NCBI RefSeq assembly: GCF_018917435.1
Contig: NZ_JAHLOQ010000026.1
Span: 1-46,551 of the forward strand
DNA from: Intestinibacter bartlettii
GTDB lineage: Bacteria; Bacillota; Clostridia; Peptostreptococcales; Peptostreptococcaceae
Reading direction: 5' to 3'
Length of the DNA stretch: 46,551 nt
How positions within the stretch are numbered: position 1 is the first letter of the stretch; each line of letters opens with the position of its first letter. A program made the position numbers and the translations under genes. Shown piece after piece: positions 1 to 8,288 of this stretch. Below the pieces are notes generated by a model, which worked only from the letters and a program-made list of their open reading frames with translations, did no database searches and was not told the origin of the DNA.

Positions 1-199
1 ATAATTTTAGATGCCAATGGAATTTAAAAAAGCTGACTCCTGTTCAATTCAGAAATCAGCTTTTAATGGCGGCTTAGCCACCCTTTTTTTCTAGTGTCCT
101 TGACAAAGGGTCCACTTTAAAGAGAGTTACCTCTTTTTTTATTTTTAATGAAGATATATATGTATATCTGTATCTAGCTATATATACATACACCAACTA
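1..199. other. Intergenic, AT-rich, with hairpins
   Basis: No gene seen. An inverted repeat AAAAGCTGA (28-36) / TCAGCTTTT (56-64) is followed by a short GGC-TTA-GCC hairpin and a T run. A further inverted pair, CTTGACAAAG (99-108) and CTTTGTCAAG (283-292), spans the left end of the IS-like element. This may be the 3' end of a gene lying outside the window plus remnants of insertion-sequence ends. Confidence 0.4.
119..140 (+). terminator. Rho-independent terminator
   Basis: Stem AAAGAG/CTCTTT around a 6-nt loop, followed by a run of T. It would end transcripts entering from the left. Confidence 0.5.
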
Positions 200-229
200 C
201 CATTATAAGTATGTTTAATAACTTTGTGA
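200..229 (+). repeat. Left terminal inverted repeat of the IS1595-like element
   Basis: Begins CCATTATA and ends AATAACTTTGTGA. It pairs with 1652-1681 on the other strand. The inner part resembles the family core CTATTTAACAACTTTGTGA found elsewhere in the window. Confidence 0.6.
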
Positions 230-353
230 AAAAATGTATATAAATTCTAAGTTTGGAAATAATTCATTTATTAATAATAACTCTTTGTCAAGTGGAAGTG
301 ATTAGAGTTATCTATACAGTATTAGAGCGAATTTTAAAAAAGGTGGTCGAAAT

Positions 354-1532
354 ATGTTTAAAACAAAGGAGCCAGGAGTATTTGATACTACAAATTTAGA
401 AGATCTAACTAAGAATTTAACTAAAAATCAGTTGGAATCTTTAGTATATATAATTCAAAGGAAAATAAAGCAAGCATATTATAGTAAAATTGATTTAGGT
501 TCAGATGAAGAATTTTTAGGAAATTTCCCGAATAAATGTGAAAGAGATATCGAAATTTTAAGAGGAAGGTTTAAAAATGGATTAAAATGTCCAAAATGTG
601 GGAATCATAGGTTAAATAAAAATGGAAGAAGTAATAATCGCCAAAGGTATATTTGCAAAAATTGTAGAACTACGTTTGATGAAAGGAGTTTCTCTCCTCT
701 TTCTAATACAAAGTTAAGTCTTGATACATGGCTAAAGTATTGTCGTTTTATGGTAGAAGGAGGAACTATAAGATATTGCGCCCAAAAAGTTTCTGTAAGT
801 ATACCAACTTCATTTTTTATGAGACATAGGATTTTAGATGTATTAAATTTATCAGTGAGAAATCAGGTATTTCAAGGTATTGTATCTGCTGACGAATATC
901 ATTTGAATGAATCTTTTAAAGGAAAAAGCATTAAAAAAAGTATTGAGGAAGATCGATATTTTTATAACTTTGAATATGAAAATATGCCTAAAGGAGGAGG
1001 TTTTACTTTTAGAGATTCAAATTATTTATTAAAAAATCCTGAAAAATATATAAAACCAATACAAGTTAAAATTAATACTGCAATAGACAGAAATGGTCAT
1101 GTTCTTACGAGAATAGTAGAAAATCCACATTTTAAACCATATAGCAAAGAAAAATATCAAGATATGTTGTCGTTTTTTACTGGTAGGTTGGATAAAAATG
1201 CAATTTTATGTTCTTTTAAGACACCTTTATACAGAGATGCAGCATATAAGCTTAATGTTAAGTTTCAAAAGGCAAGAAATAGAATGAATGAACCAATTTA
1301 TACTGTACATCATGTGCTTATGTATCATAATAAATTATCTCGATGGTTATCAAATTTTCATGGGGTTGCGACTAAATATTTAAATAATTATTTATCGTGG
1401 TATTCATTTTTATTTATATTGCAGAAAACAAATAAAATAGGTAAAATAAATGATTTATTTATCGAATTTACGACAAAAACTCTATCTATAACTCAAAAAC
1501 AAATTCAAAATAGACAAGTAGAACTAATTTAA
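354..1532 (+). CDS. IS1595-family transposase, probably catalytically degenerate
   Basis: 392 aa. The start has AGGTGG seven bases upstream. Residues about 79-113 form a zinc ribbon (CPKCG...YICKNC), followed by an ISXO2-like DDE domain with the typical FFMRHRILD, SADEYHLNESFKG, TAIDRNGHVLT and FHGVATKYLNNYL blocks. That order is characteristic of IS1595-family transposases, which cut and paste DNA through a DD(E/N) triad. The first acidic residue (ADE) is kept. The position that is usually CxD reads CSFKTPLY, and the usual INSYH block reads VLMYH, so the second Asp and the third catalytic residue appear lost although the frame is fully open. About 100 residues precede the zinc ribbon, longer than usual. 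It may be inactive, complemented in trans, or retained for DNA binding. The family call is sure; loss of activity is inferred from motif alignment by eye. Confidence 0.8.
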   Translation: MFKTKEPGVFDTTNLEDLTKNLTKNQLESLVYIIQRKIKQAYYSKIDLGSDEEFLGNFPNKCERDIEILRGRFKNGLKCPKCGNHRLNKNGRSNNRQRYICKNCRTTFDERSFSPLSNTKLSLDTWLKYCRFMVEGGTIRYCAQKVSVSIPTSFFMRHRILDVLNLSVRNQVFQGIVSADEYHLNESFKGKSIKKSIEEDRYFYNFEYENMPKGGGFTFRDSNYLLKNPEKYIKPIQVKINTAIDRNGHVLTRIVENPHFKPYSKEKYQDMLSFFTGRLDKNAILCSFKTPLYRDAAYKLNVKFQKARNRMNEPIYTVHHVLMYHNKLSRWLSNFHGVATKYLNNYLSWYSFLFILQKTNKIGKINDLFIEFTTKTLSITQKQIQNRQVELI

Positions 1533-1651
1533 ATGGTTGTACTAATTTAAATAATAGAGAAAGTTGCAACTAAATATTTAAATTGGTATCTAAATAGTAG
1601 AGAATATATTCCTATTTAACTACCGAGTTTATAAAAAATATATAAAATTTA

Positions 1652-1681
1652 TCACAAAGTTCTTAAATAGAAATATAATGG
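1652..1681 (-). repeat. Right terminal inverted repeat of the IS1595-like element
   Basis: On the minus strand it begins CCATTATA and contains CTATTTAAGAACTTTGTGA. The inward extension TAAATT is shared with the copies at 10.4 and 30.1 kb. Confidence 0.6.
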
Positions 1682-1749
1682 GGGAAAGAGGAACATGGTA
1701 GTTAGAAGTGGTAATATAAACTAGTTTGGAATAAGAATATAACCAATGG

Positions 1750-1930
1750 TTAATTTTTAATAGATTTAGTTGTTTTGTATAAATTCCATTTTGGCGCTGC
1801 CGCGCTTAGTAGGCAAAGTTTTGAAACACCGTAGTTTTTAAATTTGGACATATATCTAATGCAAATTGCTCCACCCATTGAATGGCCCATAAGTGTAATA
1901 TTACTTTGGTTCAGAGTGGTGATGATTTAA
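1750..1930 (-). pseudogene. Alpha/beta-hydrolase fragment (remnant)
   Basis: A minus-strand frame without its own start encodes about 60 residues containing ITLMGHSMGGAIC, then RYMSKFKNYG and LLSAAAPKW, ending at a stop at 1750. GHSMGG is the nucleophile elbow (GxSxG) of alpha/beta hydrolases, and the flanking residues fit that fold. The N-terminal third with the oxyanion-hole region and the C-terminal catalytic Asp/His are missing, so this is a decayed piece. The IS1595-like element ends only 70 bp away and may have contributed to the loss. Confidence 0.65.
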
Positions 1931-1985
1931 TTTATATATTATATGAAATTTTGAGAATATTTGTTTACTTGTGATTTTTTATAGG

Positions 1986-2013
1986 TTGACAAGAATGATA
2001 ATTATTGTAAATA
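1986..2013 (+). promoter_or_regulatory. Sigma-A promoter with overlapping Fur/PerR-like box
   Basis: TTGACA at 1986-1991 and TAAATA near 2008-2013, spacing 16. Between them TGATAAT-T-ATTGTAA (1996-2010) resembles the 7-1-7 Fur-family operator. It would drive the gene at 2112. The promoter is plausible; the operator is inferred. Confidence 0.45.
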
Positions 2014-2111
2014 TTAGGTAAAAAATCATGTATTTTCAAAAAAACTCCCCTAGTACCTAAAAACCATTATATAATATTAATATGAAAACTAACTTTCTAA
2101 GGAGGATAGTT

Positions 2112-3275
2112 ATGTGGTTTATAAAAAGAAAGAAGATAAAGCATCCGCCTGAAATGAGTAAGAAAGATATGAAAATTAAAATAGCTGCTGAAAAACAGTT
2201 ATCAAAGGAGATAAGAGAGCATTATATAAGTGCCTCTAATGCTGTAACAAGAATTTGCAAAAATGCTACTTGGACACGTAAGTATTATAACAAGTTTTTA
2301 AAAAAATATGGTTATGATTCAAAGTTTTTGAATAATAGAGGTTTGGATATCATGCTAGAGGTTTATACTTTAGGTAATAAGGTGACTGATTATACAAATT
2401 TACATGATATTATCTTTGATAGAACCTTGGTTGAGAAAATTGCAAAGAGACATTTTTACAGTGATGATGTAAAAAAGATTATGCTCAATTATGATAATTC
2501 ATTAAAACAAATTATGAAAATAACCAAAGGATTTGAGGGGAATTCTCCTTTTGAAAGAGCCGAACAGTGCGGATTTATTGCACTTTACAATAATTTTAGA
2601 AATAATGACTGGGACTATATTATAGGTAGTCTCGTTTTTAATAAATATAAATATAATTTTAATCGTTTTAATAAATACTGGTTAGATTTAGATAACAATA
2701 GATTCGGTAGATTTTTTGATGAATCTTCTGACGAATTATCATTTTTTACGATGCAATATGGATATGTATTTTTATTTTTAAGCCATATTATTATGCTGAG
2801 AAAGTATGATGTATTTATCCAAAATGAGATTGTTTCATCTGTTTTAGAGCAAATAAAAAATGATAACAATAATAAAATAGAGGTTTTTCAAGAGTTTTAT
2901 CTTATTTATAGTAGTTTGTATAGAAGTGCTTATGACGCAGAGTTCACTTATGATGAGATAGGTGCTTTTATTATAAAGGGAGAAAATATACAAAAAAGAA
3001 AGATGTTTTTAGAGTGTGATTATTATAGTCATGAAATTAAAAGTTTTAAAGAGGACAAGGATTTTGATAAGTTAATAAACAGTATCGATAAAAATGTATT
3101 TTTAAAAGAACATTCCAAAAAAGATCCATTTATTCAAGAAAACATTCGTTATTTTCATAATGATTTGTTTGATTATCTTATGATTAAGGTCATGGATGAC
3201 TTAGAAGACAGACAAATTTTGGAGATTTTATTTTCTAAAGAAATTTATATCAATAAGCTGTTAGAGCGTCGTTAA
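2112..3275 (+). CDS. Unknown protein, paralogue A
   Basis: 387 aa from the ATG at 2112, chosen because AGGAGGA lies just upstream; an ATG 30 bases earlier has no such site. I do not recognise the family. It is a mostly helical-looking, Lys/Asn/Tyr-rich protein with no signal peptide and a basic N-terminus. It is clearly paralogous to the product of 3782-4960: both share PFER-E--GFI, an aromatic/hydrophobic stretch (QYGYVFLFLSHIIMLRKY here), YSSLY, CDYY, FLKEH/FLKCH, LFDYLMIKVMD and a closing IYINKL/IYVNKL. The pair flanks an Asp-rich lipoprotein gene on the same strand. It could be a membrane-associated or phage-derived protein; nothing visible allows a functional claim. Confidence 0.75.
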   Translation: MWFIKRKKIKHPPEMSKKDMKIKIAAEKQLSKEIREHYISASNAVTRICKNATWTRKYYNKFLKKYGYDSKFLNNRGLDIMLEVYTLGNKVTDYTNLHDIIFDRTLVEKIAKRHFYSDDVKKIMLNYDNSLKQIMKITKGFEGNSPFERAEQCGFIALYNNFRNNDWDYIIGSLVFNKYKYNFNRFNKYWLDLDNNRFGRFFDESSDELSFFTMQYGYVFLFLSHIIMLRKYDVFIQNEIVSSVLEQIKNDNNNKIEVFQEFYLIYSSLYRSAYDAEFTYDEIGAFIIKGENIQKRKMFLECDYYSHEIKSFKEDKDFDKLINSIDKNVFLKEHSKKDPFIQENIRYFHNDLFDYLMIKVMDDLEDRQILEILFSKEIYINKLLERR

Positions 3276-3417
3276 TTTCACATTATTTCCATTTTATGTT
3301 ATTATAATGATATTGAGTCGAAAAAGAAGTTGTTCAAAAGGAGAATAACTTTTAAATTGTAAAACAATACTATTATTAATACTTTAACAAAAATAAAAAT
3401 GCGGAGGTATTATATTT

Positions 3418-3663
3418 ATGAGAAAACTATTGGTCTTGCTATGCTTGATTTTAGGATTAGGTATATCAGGGTGCACAGATCAGGATAAGTATAATGATTC
3501 AAGCGATAATGAAGACGCGATTGAGAATATTGATGGTGATGAAAATGATGAAGTAGACGACAATAATGACAAAGACGACGACGGATATGAAGATGATGCA
3601 GATGATTCAAATGACATCGATAATGACGATGATGAAGACAATGATGATCCAAATAGTTTTTAA
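3418..3663 (+). CDS. Small Asp-rich lipoprotein
   Basis: 81 aa, with GGAGGT before the ATG. A lipoprotein signal (MRKLLVLLCLILGLGISGC) ends in the lipobox GISGC with Cys19 as the lipidated residue. The mature part is almost wholly Asp/Asn/Glu/Ser, with runs such as DDNNDKDDDG, so it is strongly acidic and probably unfolded. It should sit on the outer face of the membrane and could bind Ca2+ or other cations, though no true EF-hand is complete. It lies between two paralogous unknown genes with about 140 and 120 bp gaps. Confidence 0.8.
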   Translation: MRKLLVLLCLILGLGISGCTDQDKYNDSSDNEDAIENIDGDENDEVDDNNDKDDDGYEDDADDSNDIDNDDDEDNDDPNSF

Positions 3664-3781
3664 TATTTTTGATTTAGTTTAGTAATATTTTATAACATAT
3701 AGGAAATTGTATTCTTTTGTATCAAGGCTTGTTATTTATATAATAGTATTATGTAGACTAATTTTTTCGCGGGGGTGTGAT

Positions 3782-4960
3782 ATGTTATTTAGGGGCAAAA
3801 AAGATATTTGTAAACCAAAACGTAAAAGTCAGCGAAATAAGTTAGAAGGACATAAAATTATAAGCATAGCTAGTAAGTTTTTGGCTACTGAAATGCGAGA
3901 AAATTATATAAGCATTTCAAACGGCATTACCAGGATTAGCTATGAAATATATGAGATTAACAAACATGTAAAAAAATTTTTTTCTAAAAATCCTTTAAAT
4001 AAAGAAGAGCTAATTAATAGGTTTTGGTATTTAATTTTAGAAATGTATATTTTTTGTGGAGATGCTATTGAGTATCAAGATTTAAATGAGAAAATTTTCA
4101 CGTCATTATTTGTAAAGACAATTTCAAGCAAGTACTTTGATGAAGAAGATGTAAATATTATAATGGCTAACTTTGAAAATTCTATTAAAAATATTAAAAA
4201 TGTAAAAGTTGCATTTTGTGGAAACAATACACCTTTTGAAAGAGGAGAAAAGGGTGGATTTATAGAGGTTTTTAAAAATTTAGAGGGAATGGATATCGAT
4301 TATATTTTGTTGGGGTTTATATATAATCGATACGATAGAAATATATCAAAATTTAATGAAAAGTGGATTATTTTAGGACAAAATATTCTCAACTTTGCGC
4401 CAAATGAATCCATGCAAGAATTTGCATACTTTATTATCCAATTTGGATATGCATATATTTTTATGTGCTATATTATTTTACTTAGAAGATATAAGTGTTT
4501 TTCAGGAAATGATGAATTGATGCTCGTGTTAAATGAGCTGAAAAGTGGAAATAAGAGTTTTTTTGAAGTTATACCTGATTTTTATTTAACTTATAGCAGT
4601 TTATATAAAAATTCTTTTAACATGTCATTTACACTAGATGAGGTTTCGATGTTTGTTTTAAAAGATGAAAATGAAAAAAAAGGAGATTTATTTAGACAGT
4701 GCGATTATTATAAAAATCAAATACATACTTTTAAAATTGAAAGAGATTTTGAAAAGTTAATTCAAAGTATTGATAAAACTGTATTTTTAAAATGTCACAA
4801 AGAAAAAGATCACTACATAGAGAGAAATGAGAAATATCTTTGTAATGAACTATTTGACTATTTGATGATTAAAGTTATGGACTTTTTAAATCCAGGAGAA
4901 TTTTTAAAAATTATATCTTTTAAAACAATTTATGTTAATAAATTAATAAATAAAAATTAA
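3782..4960 (+). CDS. Unknown protein, paralogue B
   Basis: 392 aa from the ATG at 3782 after a GGGGGTGTG site. A longer reading from a TTG at 3707 would add a hydrophobic N-terminus without a good ribosome binding site. It aligns along its length with the 2112-3275 product: EMRENYISISN versus EIREHYISASN, TPFERGEKGGFIEVF versus SPFERAEQCGFIALY, and LFDYLMIKVMD in both. No recognised domain, no signal peptide in the chosen start and no cysteine cluster. The duplication with a lipoprotein gene between the copies suggests a small accessory cluster; the role is unknown. Confidence 0.75.
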   Translation: MLFRGKKDICKPKRKSQRNKLEGHKIISIASKFLATEMRENYISISNGITRISYEIYEINKHVKKFFSKNPLNKEELINRFWYLILEMYIFCGDAIEYQDLNEKIFTSLFVKTISSKYFDEEDVNIIMANFENSIKNIKNVKVAFCGNNTPFERGEKGGFIEVFKNLEGMDIDYILLGFIYNRYDRNISKFNEKWIILGQNILNFAPNESMQEFAYFIIQFGYAYIFMCYIILLRRYKCFSGNDELMLVLNELKSGNKSFFEVIPDFYLTYSSLYKNSFNMSFTLDEVSMFVLKDENEKKGDLFRQCDYYKNQIHTFKIERDFEKLIQSIDKTVFLKCHKEKDHYIERNEKYLCNELFDYLMIKVMDFLNPGEFLKIISFKTIYVNKLINKN

Positions 4961-5068
4961 TAGATAAAAAATTTACAAAATGTGTTTAAGAAGTGAAAAT
5001 CTGTCTACAATAAAAATATACTTATTGTTAACTAGATTCAATAAGACCCATAATTAAACAATTTAAAT

Positions 5069-5223
5069 TTGCTCCTTGTTTGTTGCAGTGACCGTGCGGA
5101 TTGGTCACACTTATAAATAAGCCCATATGTTATAACGCATAATCAAGGGGCAAGAGATTCCAATCTTGCTATTTGCCAATCGAATTTACATAATATGACT
5201 CTCGGTTCGATTGGCCTTTTTTT
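5069..5223 (+). ncRNA. Candidate structured RNA or leader with terminator
   Basis: A 10-bp stem TTGCTCCTTG (5069-5078) / CAAGGGGCAA (5144-5153) encloses the hairpin GTGACC (5088-5093) / GGTCAC (5103-5108). The 3' strand of the outer stem overlaps a second hairpin, GCAAGA (5150-5155) / TCTTGC (5164-5169), so the two cannot form together. A rho-independent terminator, CCAATCGAA (5176-5184) / TTCGATTGG (5206-5214) plus a T run, follows. This looks like a riboswitch-type leader or a stand-alone small RNA. I could not match it to a known class; 6S RNA was considered and not supported. Confidence 0.5.
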
Positions 5224-5318
5224 ACGCGCAAAAGCAGAATAAAAATTTAAATTTATTGAAAATTATGAAAAAAGGTCCTACAATATAATCAATAAATATA
5301 TGGAAAGGGGAAGGTATA

Positions 5319-5753
5319 ATGGAATTTTATAAGAGAAAGTCACAACTAAAAAATACATTAAAAGAAACTGGTCTATTTGCTGCATTTGATGTTTTAAGAG
5401 ACGATGGCAAGATGCTTAAACTTAGTTTGAAGCCTGCGGTAAGAGTTTTTGCCGGGGACTTTTTCGAAGTATCTATTTTAATACCAAACTCTAGTCCTTA
5501 TAACTCAATAAATTATGTTATTGGCAAATTAGAAGACAGCAAAAAAAGAGAAGATGTATTAAGATTATTGCATAAATTCAACAACGATAGCTTAGTTATA
5601 AAATATTATATTACAGCTGAAAATCTTATAGTAGCAAAAATAACTTATATCGGATTTGGAAGCAGTTTTAATAGCTATGAATTTGTAGAACTTTTAGAAG
5701 ATGGACTTGGAATTGTATCGAATATTAAGTCTGATATAATGGATGTTTTATAA
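5319..5753 (+). CDS. YbjN-like protein 1
   Basis: 144 aa, ribosome binding site AAAGGGGAAGG. The alternation of short strands and helices, and blocks such as FEVSILIPNS, LLHKFNNDSLVIKYYITAENLIVAKITYI and a C-terminal helix ending IVSNIKSDIMDVL, resemble the YbjN / secretion-chaperone fold, whose members are thought to act as chaperones or sensors in the cytoplasm. It is paralogous to the next gene, 24 bp downstream, so the two form an operon. The assignment rests on pattern similarity only; no catalytic residues are expected. A candidate RNA leader with terminator lies 96 bp upstream. Confidence 0.65.
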   Translation: MEFYKRKSQLKNTLKETGLFAAFDVLRDDGKMLKLSLKPAVRVFAGDFFEVSILIPNSSPYNSINYVIGKLEDSKKREDVLRLLHKFNNDSLVIKYYITAENLIVAKITYIGFGSSFNSYEFVELLEDGLGIVSNIKSDIMDVL

Positions 5754-5777
5754 ATCTAAAAACTAGGAGGCGAGAAT

Positions 5778-6212
5778 ATGGACTTTGTTGAAAATAAACC
5801 GATATTACTTCATGAATTACAGGAGTCTAGAACTTTAAATAGATTTGAAATTGTAGAAAATAGCGAAAATAGATTATGTCTATATATTTTACAAAACGTT
5901 TATGGTATGAAATCTCCTTGCGAGATAAGGCTTTATATGCTATCTGGAAATCCCTTCACCGTTGTTACATACAGATTTATGCAGGGCAGAAACTCAGATT
6001 ACCCAATTGAATTACTTGAATTCTTAAATGAGTACAATGAAAAATCTGAAGCATTTAAATTTTATATAAACAGTGATAATGCAATAGTCGGAGAACTTGT
6101 ATACGCCCACATGGAAGACACTTTTGACAGTGAAGAACTTGTTGAACAAATAAAACTGGGCATAGAATATGTCGGACGCGTTCACCAAGAGATGTTTAGA
6201 AGATTTTTGTAG
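5778..6212 (+). CDS. YbjN-like protein 2
   Basis: 144 aa, ribosome binding site AGGAGGCGA. Same length and layout as the preceding gene: FLNEYNEKSEAFKFYINSDNAIVGELVY matches LLHKFNNDSLVIKYYITAENLIVAKITY there, and both end in a helix after a FDSEELVE/FNSYEFVE block. The pair therefore arose by tandem duplication and has diverged considerably, which fits a heteromeric complex or two related sensors. Function unknown beyond the YbjN-like fold suggestion. Confidence 0.65.
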   Translation: MDFVENKPILLHELQESRTLNRFEIVENSENRLCLYILQNVYGMKSPCEIRLYMLSGNPFTVVTYRFMQGRNSDYPIELLEFLNEYNEKSEAFKFYINSDNAIVGELVYAHMEDTFDSEELVEQIKLGIEYVGRVHQEMFRRFL

Positions 6213-6529
6213 AATTTTTGAGAAAATATTTAATAAAATGAGTATAAATGGAAAATATGGGTATTATATAAGTAGTCTCTATTTTAGTAATAAACTTATG
6301 ATTAGGCCTATTCATAAAGTATATTATTAAAATAAGAAAAATTTCATAAAAATTTATTAAAACATGTAAATTTAAACTTTACCGATTGAATCTCCCAACT
6401 TCAATCGGTATTTTTTTAGTGAATTTTAATAAGCGGAATCTCCAATTCGTTGACACCATGAACGCAATGAATTTTTAAGTAATACTAAACCTCATTTTGT
6501 CATATATAAACATAAGGAGGTGGGCGATT
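6213..6529. other. Intergenic region
   Basis: AT-rich, no gene. It holds the terminator at 6381-6417 and a possible promoter for the gene at 6530 (TTGACA at about 6450 with a weak -10 about 17 bases on). Confidence 0.5.
6381..6417 (+). terminator. Rho-independent terminator
   Basis: Perfect 10-bp stem ACCGATTGAA/TTCAATCGGT followed by A and seven T. It ends the YbjN-like operon. Confidence 0.8.
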
Positions 6530-6868
6530 GTGAAAGAAGTAGGAATTGAGCGCTTTGTTGAAATGCTTGAAAAGAAAGGGTTGTATAGAACTGATTTAAA
6601 TCGTCCAGGCAGAGAATGTACTGTTATATATCACAGCAGAGATAACCCAATACATTTAGTTTTGGATTGTAACGTTATAATGAGGTTTGGCGACAAGATT
6701 TTGCTCTTGTCCAAGGATGCCAACAGCACGAGCAAAATAGGTTTTAGAGCGATAAGAACTTTTAAAATTGGAGTTGATGAAGAAGACGAAGACGATATGA
6801 AATATTATGATTTTGAGATAGAACTTAAAAGCGGGGATTACTTAGAGTTTAGTTTTATAGAGGGGTAA
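6530..6868 (+). CDS. Small protein of unknown function
   Basis: 112 aa read from GTG at 6530, because AAGGAGG at 6514-6520 is correctly placed for it; an upstream in-frame TTG would put that site inside the gene. The sequence looks like a compact mixed alpha/beta protein (VLDCNVIMRFGDKILLLS, then a strongly acidic DEEDEDD stretch and a final beta strand YLEFSFIEG). No family recognised. It faces the helicase gene, with a two-way terminator between them. Confidence 0.65.
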   Translation: MKEVGIERFVEMLEKKGLYRTDLNRPGRECTVIYHSRDNPIHLVLDCNVIMRFGDKILLLSKDANSTSKIGFRAIRTFKIGVDEEDEDDMKYYDFEIELKSGDYLEFSFIEG

Positions 6869-6900
6869 ATTTTAAAATAATTAAAATTTCAGATGTGTTA

Positions 6901-6940
6901 AAAAAGGGGCTAGAGCATAGATTTTGCACGCCCCTTTTAA
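6901..6940. terminator. Bidirectional terminator
   Basis: Stem AAAAAGGGGC (6901-6910) / GCCCCTTTT (6930-6938) between convergent genes, with A and T runs suited to both directions. Confidence 0.75.
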
Positions 6941-6949
6941 ATTGCAGTA

Positions 6950-8266
6950 CTAATCCTGTAAGAAGCTCTCTTGTCTCAAGATTGGTGAGTAGCCAAAGTC
7001 TCTTTTTAATTCTTCTTGACCTTTTGTAAAAAATCGCTTGCGATCTGGGTCAAATGAGAGTTTTAGTTTGCGTTTTATAATGCCTGTTATCCTGTTTTTT
7101 AGGATGAGGATTGTTGTTTCTGGTTCGCTGTTTTCGCGCGTTGCTTTAAATACGTAGTCGGCCAAGTTTGGAATTTCGCTCGCCCCTGATATTTCAAAAA
7201 CATGGGGTTCGCGGTTTTGGAGTGAGCTTTTGTTTGAATGTGCGACCAAGATGATTACTAGGTTGTACTTTTTAGACAGTTGTTTTAATGCTTTTACGGC
7301 GATTATTTGTTTTTCGTATTTGTCAGAACCGCTACATTCCAAAGTCATCAAGTTGTCTAATATAAATAGTTTTACGTTTTTTCTCAAAGTTGCAAATTCA
7401 ATCGCATTTACGAGGTTTACTTCATCAGCTGTGGCCTCTTTTGAGTAGAAAAACAGTTTATCTTTGGACCAGTTCATAATCTGGTTTTGACCTTCTTCGC
7501 ATACTTTTACATATTTGCCGAAGTTATTACTGCACGACACGAGATGGTTTGGATTGGCGACTGTTTTGCAAAACCACTCCAAAGACATTTGATAAGTCAG
7601 CTCGCCTGAGTAAAGAAATGAGTTAAAGCCCAAACTCATAGCATTGGCTAGGATTTGATTTAAAAATGTACTCTTTCCAGAGCCGGGGTTTCCTGTCAAG
7701 ATAGTCAGCGTGCCGAAGTTTAACCCGCCGCCAGTAGTCGAATCGATAGCAGCAAACCCAGTTTCAATAGCGCCTTTATTTTTACTTTCAAATTCTATCG
7801 TCGACGCATCTATTATCAAATCTTCAACATTGCCACTGTCCAAAAGCGTCGTTTTTAGGTTGTCAGAAAACTTGATAAGCTCTTTGCTATCTAGTTTTTT
7901 AATGTCTTTAGTAGTTTGAGAAAGCATGTCTTTGATACTTCTTTTAGTCGCCAAATCTTTGACAATTTTGATGTGAAATGCAACGTTGTCTGATGTCGCA
8001 ATAAGCGTTGTCAACCCAGCAAGATAAGTTATGCCGCCAGCTTTGTCAAGCATATCGTCCTTTTCTAGTTCAGCCCTAAGTGTGACAGTATCAATGGCAA
8101 TACTTTGGTCAAACATCTTTTTCATGTATTTGTAGATAATCATATGCTGAGGGTAAAAAAAGTCGTCTGCACATAAGTTGACCTTGTTGCCCTCGATGAT
8201 GACATTTTTATCTATAAAAACAGAACTCAAAATATTTCTTTCTGCATCAAGATCATAAAGTCCCAT
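6950..8266 (-). CDS. dnaB: DnaB-like replicative DNA helicase
   Basis: 438 aa. The ATG at 8266 is preferred over the one at 8311 because GAGGTGA lies just before it. The N-terminal helical domain (AERNILSSVFIDK, HMIIYKYMKK, GGITYLAGL) and a RecA-like core with Walker A GNPGSGKST near residue 210, Walker B LFILDNL, and the HSNK and GASEIPNLAD motifs identify a hexameric DnaB-type helicase, which unwinds the fork ahead of the polymerase using ATP. Length is normal for the family. It follows a wHTH initiator gene by 22 bp on the same strand, the usual helicase/loader arrangement of phages, plasmids and integrative elements rather than the chromosomal dnaB context. It is probably the replication module of an integrated element. 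Confidence 0.85.
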   Translation of the reverse strand: MGLYDLDAERNILSSVFIDKNVIIEGNKVNLCADDFFYPQHMIIYKYMKKMFDQSIAIDTVTLRAELEKDDMLDKAGGITYLAGLTTLIATSDNVAFHIKIVKDLATKRSIKDMLSQTTKDIKKLDSKELIKFSDNLKTTLLDSGNVEDLIIDASTIEFESKNKGAIETGFAAIDSTTGGGLNFGTLTILTGNPGSGKSTFLNQILANAMSLGFNSFLYSGELTYQMSLEWFCKTVANPNHLVSCSNNFGKYVKVCEEGQNQIMNWSKDKLFFYSKEATADEVNLVNAIEFATLRKNVKLFILDNLMTLECSGSDKYEKQIIAVKALKQLSKKYNLVIILVAHSNKSSLQNREPHVFEISGASEIPNLADYVFKATRENSEPETTILILKNRITGIIKRKLKLSFDPDRKRFFTKGQEELKRDFGYSPILRQESFLQD

Positions 8267-8288
8267 AAAAATCACCTCACTTAAAAAA

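Larger units (their letters stand above)
200..1681 (+). mobile_element. IS1595-like insertion sequence
   Basis: About 1.48 kb with one transposase gene (354-1532) between imperfect ~30-bp inverted ends (200-229 and 1652-1681, 25 of 30 matching by eye). No convincing 8-bp target duplication is visible, so the true ends are uncertain. AACTACCAT also occurs in inverted orientation just outside both ends. The same terminal sequence recurs at 10433-10490 and 30111-30138. Confidence 0.6.

Noticed and set aside
192-1690. 8-bp target duplication of the IS1595-like element
   Set aside because: Flanking octamers differ at every end position tried.
3416-3652. His-rich minus-strand ORF opposite the Asp-rich lipoprotein
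   Set aside because: Antisense shadow of the GAT/GAC/GAA-rich gene; no start signal.
5069-5223. 6S RNA
   Set aside because: The closed structure is only about 85 nt, lacks the long central-bubble form, and it is followed by a switch-like alternative hairpin.
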